Assembly (NCBI GenBank): GCA_965199585.1
Contig: CBDASI010000002.1
Span: 1,798,001-1,862,000 of the forward strand
Source of the DNA: JAVVHH01 sp965199585
GTDB taxonomy: Bacteria; Pseudomonadota; Alphaproteobacteria; Acetobacterales; Acetobacteraceae
DNA: 64,000 nt
Direction: 5' to 3'
Below, piece after piece: positions 8,794-16,575 of the stretch. Position 1 is the stretch's first letter. Every line of letters begins with the position of its first letter. A model generated the notes under the pieces. The model was not told the DNA's origin. It saw nothing but the letters and a program-made list of their open reading frames with translations, and made no database searches. The translations under genes were made by a program, and so were the position numbers.

Positions 8794-10189
8794 GGGTGGA
8801 GTGGTGGCGGCCGTAGGTGAAGTAGATGCCGAGGCCGATGGCCATCCAGACGATGAGGCGGAGCCAGGTGGCGCCGGGGAGGCCGGCCATCAGGGCTAGG
8901 CAGACGAGGATGCCGGCAAGGGGGATCCAGGGCATGGCGGGAACGCGGAACGGGCGCGGGGTCTCGGGGTCGCTGCGGCGGAGGTAGAGGACGGCGGTGC
9001 AGACCAGGATGAAGGCGGCGAGGGTGCCGATGCTGACCATCTCGCCGAGGATGTCGATGGGGACGAAGGCGGCGATGGCGGCGACGACGGCGCCGATCAG
9101 GAGCTGGCTGCGGATCGGGGTGCCGAGCTTGGGGTGGACGTAGGCGAACATGCCGGGGAGGAGGCCGTCTTCAGCCATGGTGAAGAAGATGCGGGTCTGG
9201 CCGTAGAGCAGGACCAGGATGACGGTGGTGAGGCCGGTGAGGGCGCCGATCTTGACCAGCAGGGAGAACCAACCCCAGCCGCCGTTGGCGCCGATGACGT
9301 CGACGGCCTTGGCGATGGGGTCGGGGACGTTGAGTTGGTCGTAGGGGACGATGCCGGTCATGATCGCGGCGACGGCGATGTACAGGATCGTGCTGATGGC
9401 CAGGGAGCCCAGGATGCCGGCGGGCATGTCGCGCTGGGGGTTCTTGGCTTCCTGGGCGGCGGTGGAGACGGCGTCGAAGCCGATATAGGCGAAGAACACG
9501 ACACCGGCGCCGCGGAGGATGCCGCTCGCGCCGAAATGGCCGAACTCGCCGGCGTTGGCGGGGATCAAGGGGTGCCAGTGGGCCGGGTCGACGGAGAAGA
9601 TGCCGACGGCGATGAAGGCGAGAACGACGGTGAGCTTGACGGCGACCATGACGTTGTTGAGGCGGGCGGATTCCTTGGTGCCGAGGACGAGGAGGGCGGT
9701 GAGGAGGCCGACGATCGCGGCGGCGGGGAGGTTGACGTGGTCGGTCAGGGCCGGGGGGATGGTGATGCCGACTTCCTTGAGCAGGCTGACGAAGTAGCCG
9801 GACCAGCCGACGGCGAAGGTGGCGGCGCCCATGGCGTATTCGAGCACGAGGTCCCACCCGATCATCCAGGCGAAGACCTCGCCGAGGGTGGCGTAGGTGT
9901 AGGAGTAGGTGCTGCCGGAGACGGGGATCATGGCGGCGAGTTCGGCGTAGCAGAGGCCGACGAGGGCGCAGACGATGCCGCCGAGGACGAAGGACAGCAT
10001 GATCGCGGGGCCGGCGTAGCGGGCGGCGGCGGTGCCGGTGAGGACGAAGATGCCGGCGCCGATGATGGCGCCGACGCCGATGGCGATGATGCTGGGGAGG
10101 CCGAGGGTCTTCTGCATGGCGTCGTCGCCGGGTCGGCCGGCGGTGGTTTGCGCGACGGATTTGCGCGCGAGCATGCCTTGCCTAGCCAT
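8777..10189 (-). CDS. APC-superfamily amino acid permease
   Basis: The 470-aa integral membrane protein has the first APC helix signature GVGAIIGAGIFVLTGTAAA, the family motif YAELAAMIPVSGSTYSY and about 12 hydrophobic segments. It probably imports cationic or neutral amino acids across the inner membrane (YfnA/CAT-like); the substrate is not readable. The start at 10189 (MARQGML) is chosen because AAGGAG lies 10 nt upstream; an open frame extends to 10282 but lacks hydrophobic or conserved content. The 3' end overlaps the convergent RTX protein gene by 17 nt. Confidence 0.9.
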   Translation of the reverse strand: MARQGMLARKSVAQTTAGRPGDDAMQKTLGLPSIIAIGVGAIIGAGIFVLTGTAAARYAGPAIMLSFVLGGIVCALVGLCYAELAAMIPVSGSTYSYTYATLGEVFAWMIGWDLVLEYAMGAATFAVGWSGYFVSLLKEVGITIPPALTDHVNLPAAAIVGLLTALLVLGTKESARLNNVMVAVKLTVVLAFIAVGIFSVDPAHWHPLIPANAGEFGHFGASGILRGAGVVFFAYIGFDAVSTAAQEAKNPQRDMPAGILGSLAISTILYIAVAAIMTGIVPYDQLNVPDPIAKAVDVIGANGGWGWFSLLVKIGALTGLTTVILVLLYGQTRIFFTMAEDGLLPGMFAYVHPKLGTPIRSQLLIGAVVAAIAAFVPIDILGEMVSIGTLAAFILVCTAVLYLRRSDPETPRPFRVPAMPWIPLAGILVCLALMAGLPGATWLRLIVWMAIGLGIYFTYGRHHSTLSHDG

Positions 10190-10302
10190 CAGCGTCCGAC
10201 TCCTTGCTTCGGGGAGCATGGGGCGGGGATGGCGGGCGCGGCAATGGGGCGCTGGATTGCGGCGTCGTTTCGCTCCTCGCACTGACGAGGACGGATCGGG
10301 GA

Positions 10303-10896
10303 TCAGGACGGAGGGTGGCTTGGGGGTGGCGGGAGGCTGAACTCGGTCAGGGTGAGCCAGGTCTTGAGGCCGGCGCCGGGGGCGGCGGCGGCCCGGGCGC
10401 CGAGGATGGCGATGTCGTCGGGGGTGCGGCGCGCGTAGGGGAGGGCGTAGGGGTAGTTGGCCAGGCCGAGGTCGCGGCAGAGTTCCCCGATGAGGTGCTC
10501 CGGCGTGTGCTGGGCGAGGTCGGCTTCGAATTCGGGGGAGTCCAGGCGCTCGAGGAGTTCTAGGCGGAGGGCGCCGGCGTCGGCGGGGTCGGCGTTCTGG
10601 ACGATGGAGTCCTCGACTTCGCGGATGATGTGCTTGCGGGCCTCGGTGCGCTTGGCGGCCGGGTCGGCAGCGGGGTGGGGGTCGTTGGCGATGTGGCGGG
10701 AGAGGATGATCGTGCGGCGGACGGCGGTGGCGACGTTGGGGAAGGCGGTGGCGCGCTGGACGACCGTGGCGTCGGCGGTGGGGGATTTTAGTTCCTGGGC
10801 GAGGGCGGTGCCGACGTCGAGCAGGACGGCCAGGGCGCGCTGGTAGGCGGCGTCGTCTAGGTCGGGCAGCTCGGGGGATTGCTCGAGGGCGGGCAT
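10303..10896 (-). CDS. Hypothetical protein, 197 aa
   Basis: I do not recognise a family. The product is soluble, alpha-helical and charged, with a proline-rich C-terminal tail (LPPPPSHPPS). Coding is supported by typical G/C third-position bias and a position between same-strand genes. The helical segment VATAVRRTIILSRHIAND and the pattern EARKHIIREVEDSI suggest a helical bundle. It may form a unit with the methyltransferase and DUF1993 genes upstream, which are 31 and 13 nt apart. Confidence 0.7.
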   Translation of the reverse strand: MPALEQSPELPDLDDAAYQRALAVLLDVGTALAQELKSPTADATVVQRATAFPNVATAVRRTIILSRHIANDPHPAADPAAKRTEARKHIIREVEDSIVQNADPADAGALRLELLERLDSPEFEADLAQHTPEHLIGELCRDLGLANYPYALPYARRTPDDIAILGARAAAAPGAGLKTWLTLTEFSLPPPPSHPPS

Positions 10897-10927
10897 GAAC
10901 AGAGAGGGAACTTATGGGCTTTGGGAG

Positions 10928-11545
10928 TCAAGCGGTTCCGGGTTGGGCGGGGTCGCGTCGGGCGAGCCAGATCGTGCGGCGGCAGGTGGGGTCTTTGCTG
11001 GCGTGGGCGAGGACCGTGAAGCCGGCGGTTTGGAGGCGGGAGCGGTATTCCGCCGGGTCTAGGCTGGCGTGGTAGAGCGGGGTGCCTTCCAGGTCGCCGA
11101 TGGCTTCGCCTTCGGTGTCGCCGCTGGTGAACATGAGGGGGGCGCCGGGGGCGGCGTGGGCGGCGAAGCGGGGGATGGTGGCGCGTTGGTCGTCCGGAGA
11201 GAGGTGAAAGAAGCTGTCCCAGGCGAGGAGGCCGGCGAAGCGGCGGCCTAAGGCGAGGTGGCGCATGTCCATGAGGTGGGCGGGGGTGTTGGGGAGGTTG
11301 CGGTGGAAGAGGGCGAGCATGGCCGGGCTGCCGTCGATGCCGGTGAGGGCGTGGCCGCGGCGGAGGAGTTCGGCGGCGAGGGGGTGGCCGGCGCCGCAGC
11401 CGATGTCGAGGATTTCGGCGGCGGGCGGGAGGAGGGCGCAGAAGCGGTCTAGCCAGGGGGATTCGATGAGGTGGGTGCCGCGGAGGGTGGCCCAGGCGGG
11501 GGCGTGGCGTTGGTAGGTTTCTAGGACGGTGGGGGTTGGGGGCAT
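10928..11545 (-). CDS. Class I SAM-dependent methyltransferase
   Basis: The 205-aa protein has the Rossmann-type AdoMet-binding motif I ILDIGCGAGHPLAAEL, the acidic motif II residue in LTGIDGSPAML and a post-I segment LMDMRHLAL. The later part GLLAWDSFFHLSPDDQR resembles small-molecule methyltransferases of the UbiE/Methyltransf_25 type. Substrate unknown. It lies between the DUF1993 gene (13 nt upstream) and the hypothetical gene (31 nt downstream), probably one transcript. Confidence 0.85.
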   Translation of the reverse strand: MPPTPTVLETYQRHAPAWATLRGTHLIESPWLDRFCALLPPAAEILDIGCGAGHPLAAELLRRGHALTGIDGSPAMLALFHRNLPNTPAHLMDMRHLALGRRFAGLLAWDSFFHLSPDDQRATIPRFAAHAAPGAPLMFTSGDTEGEAIGDLEGTPLYHASLDPAEYRSRLQTAGFTVLAHASKDPTCRRTIWLARRDPAQPGTA

Positions 11546-11558
11546 GGGGGCGCGGGCG

Positions 11559-12119
11559 TTACGGCGCGGGTGGGGTGCCGGGGCGCAGGTAGGCGAACAT
11601 GTGGGCGACGTAATCGGCTTTGCCCAGGTCGATGCCTTGGGCGCGGAGGATGGCGTAGGCGGTCATCAGGTGGAAGTAGAATTGCGGCAGCGTCCAGTCG
11701 CGGGCGTATTGCTCGGCGGTGAGGTCGAAGATCATGCCGTGGGGGAGGGCGTGGGCGATTGGGGTGGCCGGGTCGATGTCGGGGATGGCGGCGGCTTCGA
11801 CTGCGGCGATGGTTTCGGCGATCCTGGTGCGGGCTTGGGCGAGGGTGCCGGGGTGTTCGGCGGCAGTGCGGCCTTCGTCGAGGAGGATGGTGGCTGCGGC
11901 GGGGAGGGGCTGTTGGCGGAGGCGGGCGATGCCTTCGTGGGCCTGGACGCAGGCGAAGCGGATCTGGGTGGAGAGGGGGAACATGTCGGGGGCTAGGCGG
12001 GCGGTGAGGAGGGCTTCGGCTTGGGCGGGCGGGGTTTGGGACTCGGCTTTGTCGAGCCAGGTCGAGAGGGCTCGGAGCATTTGGAGGTAGGTTGGGGCGA
12101 GGAGGTCGGGGAGGGTCAT
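11559..12119 (-). CDS. DUF1993 family protein
   Basis: The 186-aa protein matches DUF1993, a four-helix DinB-like fold: N-terminal LAPTYLQMLRALSTWLDKAE, a middle QIRFACVQAHEGIARL with a histidine at a possible metal-site position, and the C-terminal PQFYFHLMTAYAILRAQGID followed by a GKADYVAHMF motif typical of the family. Function is unknown; DinB-like proteins often bind divalent metal. It is the first gene of the three-gene minus-strand cluster and borders the AT-rich island. Confidence 0.85.
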   Translation of the reverse strand: MTLPDLLAPTYLQMLRALSTWLDKAESQTPPAQAEALLTARLAPDMFPLSTQIRFACVQAHEGIARLRQQPLPAAATILLDEGRTAAEHPGTLAQARTRIAETIAAVEAAAIPDIDPATPIAHALPHGMIFDLTAEQYARDWTLPQFYFHLMTAYAILRAQGIDLGKADYVAHMFAYLRPGTPPAP

Positions 12120-12614
12120 GGGGTGGGTTCTTTGGCGTGTTGTGTTTGGTTTTGGTTTATGCCGGGGCGAGCGTTGACGCTATGTTGGGTCGGTTTGGCG
12201 GAGCCGCCGCTTTATCGGCTGACTGCGTCACGGGGCGGGTCAATGAATTGAGTTAGTGGAGGTCGGCAGGCGTTCGCGATGGATGGTTACTAGTCCCAGT
12301 AATTCTGCTCCGGCTTTATTTTGTGGCTGGATTTGGTGGTTCGCGGACTGTCTGGTTCTGAGGGTCGCTCGGCCGGAATCGGACATCCGCCTATTCACGC
12401 CGTATAACGGGCAGGCAAGGCGCATTTGTCGTTCATCGTTGAGTGGCAAGCCGAACGGTGCCTGTCGGGTGGTCTAGTGGCGAGGACGACCCAGCGAAGT
12501 TGGCGGAATGCGCTACGCTTTTCCGCCCTACGCTTGCTACGCTTGCTGAAGAACTGCATTGACGAAGCGTTCGCGTGTAGGCGTAGTCTCACCCGTTGAG
12601 TTCGGGAAATTTCG
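12120..12614. other. Non-coding left flank of the AT-rich island
   Basis: No convincing gene is seen. Base composition drops from the chromosomal level near 12250 onward. The stretch holds a REP-like hairpin (GGCGGAA at 12502-12508 with TTCCGCC at 12521-12527 followed by CTACG), two tandem copies of TACGCTTGC (12529-12546) and a candidate promoter for the cassette downstream. Short open frames here have unconvincing codon use. Confidence 0.5.
12559..12587 (+). promoter_or_regulatory. Candidate sigma-70-type promoter of the AT-rich cassette
   Basis: TTGACG (12559-12564) is followed after exactly 17 nt by CGTAGT (12582-12587), a weak -10. A transcript starting near 12594 would have a leader of about 20 nt before the ATG at 12615. 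Partial match only. Confidence 0.3.
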
Positions 12615-13364
12615 ATGGCCAAACGGCACAAGACCAACTTGATTACCGCATCTTTTCATTATTTAATAAAAATAGTACGTGATTACGATGATCCGGCTAA
12701 TCCCCGTGAAATCGGCTTTTCAGAAAGCGAATTTCAGAAAATAGTCACTCGGATTTCTGATGAGCGGCCTTTGGACGAAAATGATCCAATTATTATTACC
12801 AGGATAAAAACTGGCGTTGATTTACCGTTCAGCAAATATGAGGAGGTTGATACCGCTCTCTCCTTTGGAGATTTTGAGGGTGCGTACTATGGACAAAAAT
12901 ACCGTAATAACGTTCTCGGTATTGTAACAGCAGAAAGTCTCAATTTACGACCGTTTAATTATCTTATCACGCTATTGCGTGATGGAAAAATATTACTTGG
13001 GGTAACTTACAATGGACAATACGGTGATTATGACGGTTTAAAAAATTGCCTTACATATTTGCTAAAGTCAAATGGATGCCGGATCAGATCACATAGTATA
13101 ACAAGTCTATCAGATGAACTTGGAGAGGGAACTCCAACTGAAATCCGGCTTAGCTATCGTAATGCTAGCGATAGACCTGAGCGGCGAGGGATATTCAGCA
13201 AAACTGGTGTAATTGCAATCAAACGTGCAGATTTTGGTGATGATTTTCCTGAACAAGTAGCGCAAATTGCCAAAAGTATTCGAGGCAATGACCAGGATAG
13301 AAAGAAAACAATTGGCTTAATCGTTAAGCAAGGAAGCATGATTGATCTAGACGACGAAGACATT

Positions 13365-13372
13365 ATTGGTTG
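13365..13372. repeat. Left 8-bp target-site duplication of the IS66-type element
   Basis: ATTGGTTG immediately precedes the left terminal inverted repeat and is repeated exactly at 14869-14876 after the right end. Eight-base duplications are characteristic of IS66-family transposition. Confidence 0.95.
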
Positions 13373-14868
13373 GTAATTGCTCACCTGGGTAACCGCTGGC
13401 GGTTTCGGGCCCGACCGTCGGTCTGATGACGAAGGTGGTTGACGCGATCACGGGAGATTCGATTCAACACCGGGGTGACCCGCGAGATCGACCTCACCAA
13501 GCTGACGGTTGCGGAGAAGGACGCGCTGATCCTGTCTCTGTTGCCGCTTGTCGGCCAGCTGGAAGCGGCGCTGGCGCGGATCGCCGAATTGGAAGCCCGG
13601 CTGGCGCGGCTGGAGAAGCCGCCCAAGACGCCGGACAACTCCTCGCTGCCGCCGTCCAAGGGCCAGAAGTCCAGCGGTCAGCCGACCGGCACGAAACCGC
13701 CGCGCAAGAGCCGCCCCGGTTTCGGCCGCGCGCTCGATCCCAATCCCGACCGCATCGTCGATAGCCGGCTTGATGCCTGCCCGCATTGCGCCGCCGCCTG
13801 GACGGCTGACCCTCAAACGCCGCAACAGGTCTATGACCGCATCGAACTGCCGCCGGTCAGGCCAGACGTAACCCGTGTGCGCCTGTTCGGCGGTCGCTGC
13901 GCCTGTTGTGGCGAGCGCGCCGTGGCCGGCGCGCCGAAAGGTCTCGAGCCGGGCTCGCCGTTCGGCAAATCCATTGAGGCCATCGCGGTCTACCTCCATT
14001 ACGCCCAGGCAATTGGCCTCCAACGGCTGCGCTGCCTGTTCGCCGAGATGTTTGGCCTGTCGATTAGCGAAGGCGCGCTGTGCAACATCCTCGCGCGCGC
14101 GCAAGCCCCGCTGGAAGCGGCCGCCTTGGCCGTTGCGGCGGCGGTCACCGCGTCCGACGTGGTCGCGTCCGACGAGACTTCGGTGCGAGTGATGAAGAAG
14201 ACGCAGTGGGAATGGGTCTTCGTGACCGCCCTGCACGTGCTGCACATCATCCGCCCCAGCCGGGGCGCCGGTGTGGTCCGCGCGCTGTTCGGCGACCATC
14301 GCCCGCGCGTTTGGATCTCCGACAGCTTCGGCGCCCAGCGCGGCCATTCCGAGTTCTGGCAAATGTGTCTCGCCCATCTGTTGCGCGACACGCAATTCGC
14401 CATTGATTGCGGCGACGACGGGTTCTCGCCAGCATTCAAGCGCCTGCTGTTGCGCGCGATCGCCATCGGGCGGCGACGCGAAACGCTGCGCGACACCACG
14501 CTCGCGCAATACCAAGCCGATCTGGAACGAAGGTTGACGCGTGTGATGGCGCTGCCGCGACGTGGCGACGCCGCCGAGAAATTACGCCGCCGCATCGCCC
14601 GCGACCGCGCGCACCTATTCCTATTCGTGACCGATCGCGCTGTGTCGGCCACCAATAACGCCTGCGAGCGTGCGCTGCGGCCAAGCGTGATTTTCCGCAA
14701 GGTGACCAACGGCTTCCGCTCCGAATGGGGCGCGCAAACCTACGCCGCCTTCCGCTCCGTGGTCAGCACCGCCAAGGCTAACGGCCGTTCCGTCCTCGGC
14801 GAACTCCGCGCCGTGCTCGCAACGGCCTCAACACGTCAGATCGCCGCATCACCGGGGTGAGCAATTAC
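13373..14868 (+). mobile_element. IS66-family insertion sequence, single-ORF (ISBst12-like) type, 1,496 bp
   Basis: The element is bounded by perfect 13-bp inverted repeats GTAATTGCTCACC (13373-13385) and its complement at 14856-14868, each flanked by ATTGGTTG. It carries one transposase gene and lacks the tnpA/tnpB accessory genes of canonical IS66, as in the ISBst12 group. It is complete and both ends and duplications are unmutated, so insertion looks recent. Its GC content matches the chromosome rather than the AT-rich genes it interrupts. Confidence 0.95.
13439..14860 (+). CDS. IS66-family transposase
   Basis: The 473-aa protein has an N-terminal coiled-coil/leucine-zipper region (LVGQLEAALARIAELEARL), the family linker PPKTPDNSSLPPSKG, a zinc-binding set CPHC (near 113) and CACC (near 154), then a DDE catalytic core with SDETSVR (about 243), WISDSFGAQRG (about 292) and the glutamate of NNACERALRP (about 408). 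A TTG at 13439 gives this length; a GTG 12 codons later is an alternative. The stop codon lies in the right inverted repeat and overlaps a GTG (GTGA) that opens the downstream fragment of the interrupted gene. Confidence 0.95.
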   Translation: MTRSREIRFNTGVTREIDLTKLTVAEKDALILSLLPLVGQLEAALARIAELEARLARLEKPPKTPDNSSLPPSKGQKSSGQPTGTKPPRKSRPGFGRALDPNPDRIVDSRLDACPHCAAAWTADPQTPQQVYDRIELPPVRPDVTRVRLFGGRCACCGERAVAGAPKGLEPGSPFGKSIEAIAVYLHYAQAIGLQRLRCLFAEMFGLSISEGALCNILARAQAPLEAAALAVAAAVTASDVVASDETSVRVMKKTQWEWVFVTALHVLHIIRPSRGAGVVRALFGDHRPRVWISDSFGAQRGHSEFWQMCLAHLLRDTQFAIDCGDDGFSPAFKRLLLRAIAIGRRRETLRDTTLAQYQADLERRLTRVMALPRRGDAAEKLRRRIARDRAHLFLFVTDRAVSATNNACERALRPSVIFRKVTNGFRSEWGAQTYAAFRSVVSTAKANGRSVLGELRAVLATASTRQIAASPG

Positions 14869-14876
14869 ATTGGTTG
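14869..14876. repeat. Right 8-bp target-site duplication of the IS66-type element
   Basis: ATTGGTTG directly follows the right terminal inverted repeat and is identical to 13365-13372. Confidence 0.95.
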
Positions 14877-15061
14877 CTCCGCGATTATCAGACGAGATGG
14901 TCGAACCTCAACGGTGTATTTTCTGGGCGGCAGTAATCTAGCCACAAAATTTAGATTAAAGGTTGACGTTGGCAGAGACGGTATTCCGAATCGTGAGCAG
15001 GTTCGGAATGAGATGATCAGAGTGATGAGAGAAAGGATAATGCCGCTGATTGGCTGAACCA

Positions 15062-15676
15062 ATGATAAAATTCATTGTCTCGCATTACAATACTTATATC
15101 AATACGTCTCTGCAGACACGAGAACCGCAGCTATACCGAGTATGCTTCTTACTGATTTCCTCACTTTTCTTTGCTTTGTTCGGGGCCGACAACGTCATAA
15201 ATGTCTATTCTATTATGGCGACAGGAATTACAGTCCTTACTGGTTTCACGTTTACTGCCCTTTTCTCCAATCAGGCGCTGGGCTCGTCTGGGCTGCCTCC
15301 TCCAAAGAACGAGAATGATCGGCAGGACTTAATTCGGCTTAATACTTTAACACAAAACTTTCGGACGAGATCATCATTTTTCATTACAATATCAATATTA
15401 GAGATTGTTCTTCTGGCAGCTGCTAGCGCCGGCCTCTCGGATCACTATTCAATCACATCGTGGGTACCTAAACTTATAGTCAGAGAAAATCTTCACGTTG
15501 CTAGCATTACAGATTACATAAGACTGATGTTTATGATTTTTGCAATCTGCTATACTACAATATTAAATTGTATTTACTTAGAAAGTTTGTATACGTTCTA
15601 TCGTATGGCGGAAACAATTTTTGCAATACTTGATATAAAGAAAGAATATTTAGATTCCAGACGCGAAATTGAATGA
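15062..15676 (+). CDS. Four-helix membrane protein of unknown family, partner of the split gene
   Basis: The 204-aa product has four hydrophobic segments: about residues 25-41 (CFLLISSLFFALFG), 45-66 (YSIMATGITVLTGFTF), 104-124 (FFITISILEIVLLAAA) and 154-175 (MFMIFAICYTTILNC). A polar loop lies between helices 2 and 3 (PPKNENDRQDLIRL) and the tail is basic/acidic. I do not recognise the family. The ATG is 4 nt after the stop of the interrupted gene; a TTG at 15050 overlapping that stop is an alternative. Codon use is AT-rich like the first gene, so they form one foreign cassette. Intact but now separated from its 5' partner and original promoter by the insertion. Confidence 0.75.
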   Translation: MIKFIVSHYNTYINTSLQTREPQLYRVCFLLISSLFFALFGADNVINVYSIMATGITVLTGFTFTALFSNQALGSSGLPPPKNENDRQDLIRLNTLTQNFRTRSSFFITISILEIVLLAAASAGLSDHYSITSWVPKLIVRENLHVASITDYIRLMFMIFAICYTTILNCIYLESLYTFYRMAETIFAILDIKKEYLDSRREIE

Positions 15677-16072
15677 AGTTTTATTCAACAGCTCTTCCTA
15701 AGCAACTTACTAATTGCGTTGCGAGTCAGGTCGCCCACAGCGGAACGCTCGCTTTCGCCCCATCTGCCTCCGATTTGATACGAGCAAGCTGTAGTGTGCG
15801 CATATGCCAACCGCCATGCACCAACAACAACTCGGCCGAGTAACCACTTTCAGTACGCTGCGCGCGTGGTTCAACATCTCGCATTGACGGCAGGCCGGCG
15901 TAAAGCGCTGCCACACTATGACCGCTTTCGACGGTAGGTTAGGTAATGCCCACTGACTGACATGAGGTCGAAAGCGGCAAAGAACGCCTTCAAACAGCCC
16001 GCTTCCCAGGTCCACCTATGGCGGAGGACTCCGTTGCCGGCGAGCTTAGGGCTATCAAATTTGGTCTGCGAT
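15677..16072. other. Island stretch without a convincing gene
   Basis: Several short frames exist on both strands (for example 15726-15914 and 15962-16195) but none has a plausible start signal, codon bias or recognisable motif. A near-perfect inverted pair, ACCGCTTTCGAC near 15919 and GTCGAAAGCGGC near 15966, brackets about 35 bp and may be a remnant of a mobile sequence. Confidence 0.4.
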
Positions 16073-16246
16073 TTATTTCGCAGTAGCCGGGCGCAGACTA
16101 TTAACGCGGGTCTCTGTTTGTATGTTACGCAGGTCTCGAGGACTTGGCGCTTCAACTGTATAGCGAACAATAAATTTGCCGATGTACCAAATTAGGGCGG
16201 GCATAACGATCCAAAACAACGCTGTGTAGGCCAGCAACTCAAGCAT
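16073..16246 (-). CDS. Possible 57-aa single-pass membrane peptide
   Basis: A minus-strand frame from ATG at 16246 to TAA at 16073 encodes a short N-terminus, a hydrophobic helix (LLAYTALFWIVMPALIWYIG, residues 4-23) and a basic/polar tail ending NSLRPATAK. AAAAGAGA lies a few nt upstream as a weak Shine-Dalgarno. A small hairpin CTGCGA/TCGCAG spans the stop. There is no family assignment; the helix-then-basic-tail plan and the setting in the AT-rich island argue for a real gene, but it could be a chance frame. Confidence 0.4.
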   Translation of the reverse strand: MLELLAYTALFWIVMPALIWYIGKFIVRYTVEAPSPRDLRNIQTETRVNSLRPATAK

Positions 16247-16376
16247 CGGATCTCTTTTCTATGTAATCGTGACGAGTGAGGTATTTACGATGATTTGGGC
16301 TAGCGGGCGTTTTTGCCAAGGGTGGGTCGTGAGATGAAACGGCGCTTGAGCGTGATGATTTCAGCTTTGGCGGTCG

Positions 16377-16478
16377 TTCGTCAGCGCGGGCGATGCGTGG
16401 CTGTCTAGGGCGGCGGCACCGAGGGTTCGTGGTGCCGCCCTGGATCGCCACGCCGCAAGAGCGGCTCGCGATGACGAA
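16377..16478. repeat. 102-bp palindromic element, MITE/REP-like
   Basis: The termini are TTCGTCA (16377-16383) and TGACGAA (16472-16478). Inside, the left arm 16395-16420 and right arm 16431-16453 pair as GCGTGGC..TC.AGGGC..GGCACC with a 10-nt loop; the innermost 9 bp (GGCGGCACC/GGTGCCGCC) are perfect. A second small hairpin (GCCGC AAGA GCGGC) lies in the right half. The form 'TCATCGCGAG...GCGGCGTGGCGATCCAGG' on the minus strand recalls dispersed palindromic repeats of alphaproteobacteria. It lies at the right border of the AT-rich island. Confidence 0.65.
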
Positions 16479-16575
16479 ATTGTCGGGGAGGCGATCGCCG
16501 TGATGCTGCGCCGTCCTCGGTCTTGTTGCTCTTGAAGGGCGGCTCGTGGGCGCTGACGGGGGCGCGGTGGCGTGG

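Larger units (their letters stand above)
12615..15057 (+). pseudogene. Soluble ~312-aa protein of unknown family, split by an IS66-type insertion
   Basis: The N-terminal part (12615-13372, 252 codons) and C-terminal part (14877-15057) belong to one gene. Removing the insertion and one 8-bp target copy joins ATT ATT GGT TG to C TCC in frame and gives an uninterrupted 312-aa protein ending MRERIMPLIG. As it stands, the first part reads W then TAA inside the element. I do not recognise the family. The product lacks membrane segments and signal peptide, is charged and mixed alpha/beta, with notable segments FGDFEGAYYGQKYRNN, LITLLRDGKILLGVTYNGQY and, after the junction, GRTSTVYFLGGSNL. Codon use is AT-rich, unlike the neighbours, which suggests transfer. 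It precedes the four-TM gene by 4 nt and the two were probably one operon. Confidence 0.8.

Noticed and set aside
9134..10285. Long plus-strand open frame antisense to the amino acid permease
   Set aside because: Low-complexity acidic/glycine translation with no motif; the opposite strand encodes a clear APC permease.
12240..12477. Short frames in the left flank of the island
   Set aside because: Composition and codon use look non-coding and they overlap repeat structures.
15710..16195. Short frames on both strands in the AT-rich island
   Set aside because: No start signals, poor codon structure and no recognisable domain; kept only as an unassigned stretch.
12120..16575. Prophage or integrative element with att sites
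   Set aside because: No integrase, no phage structural genes and no convincing long direct repeats at the island borders; the tRNA gene is 46 kb away.
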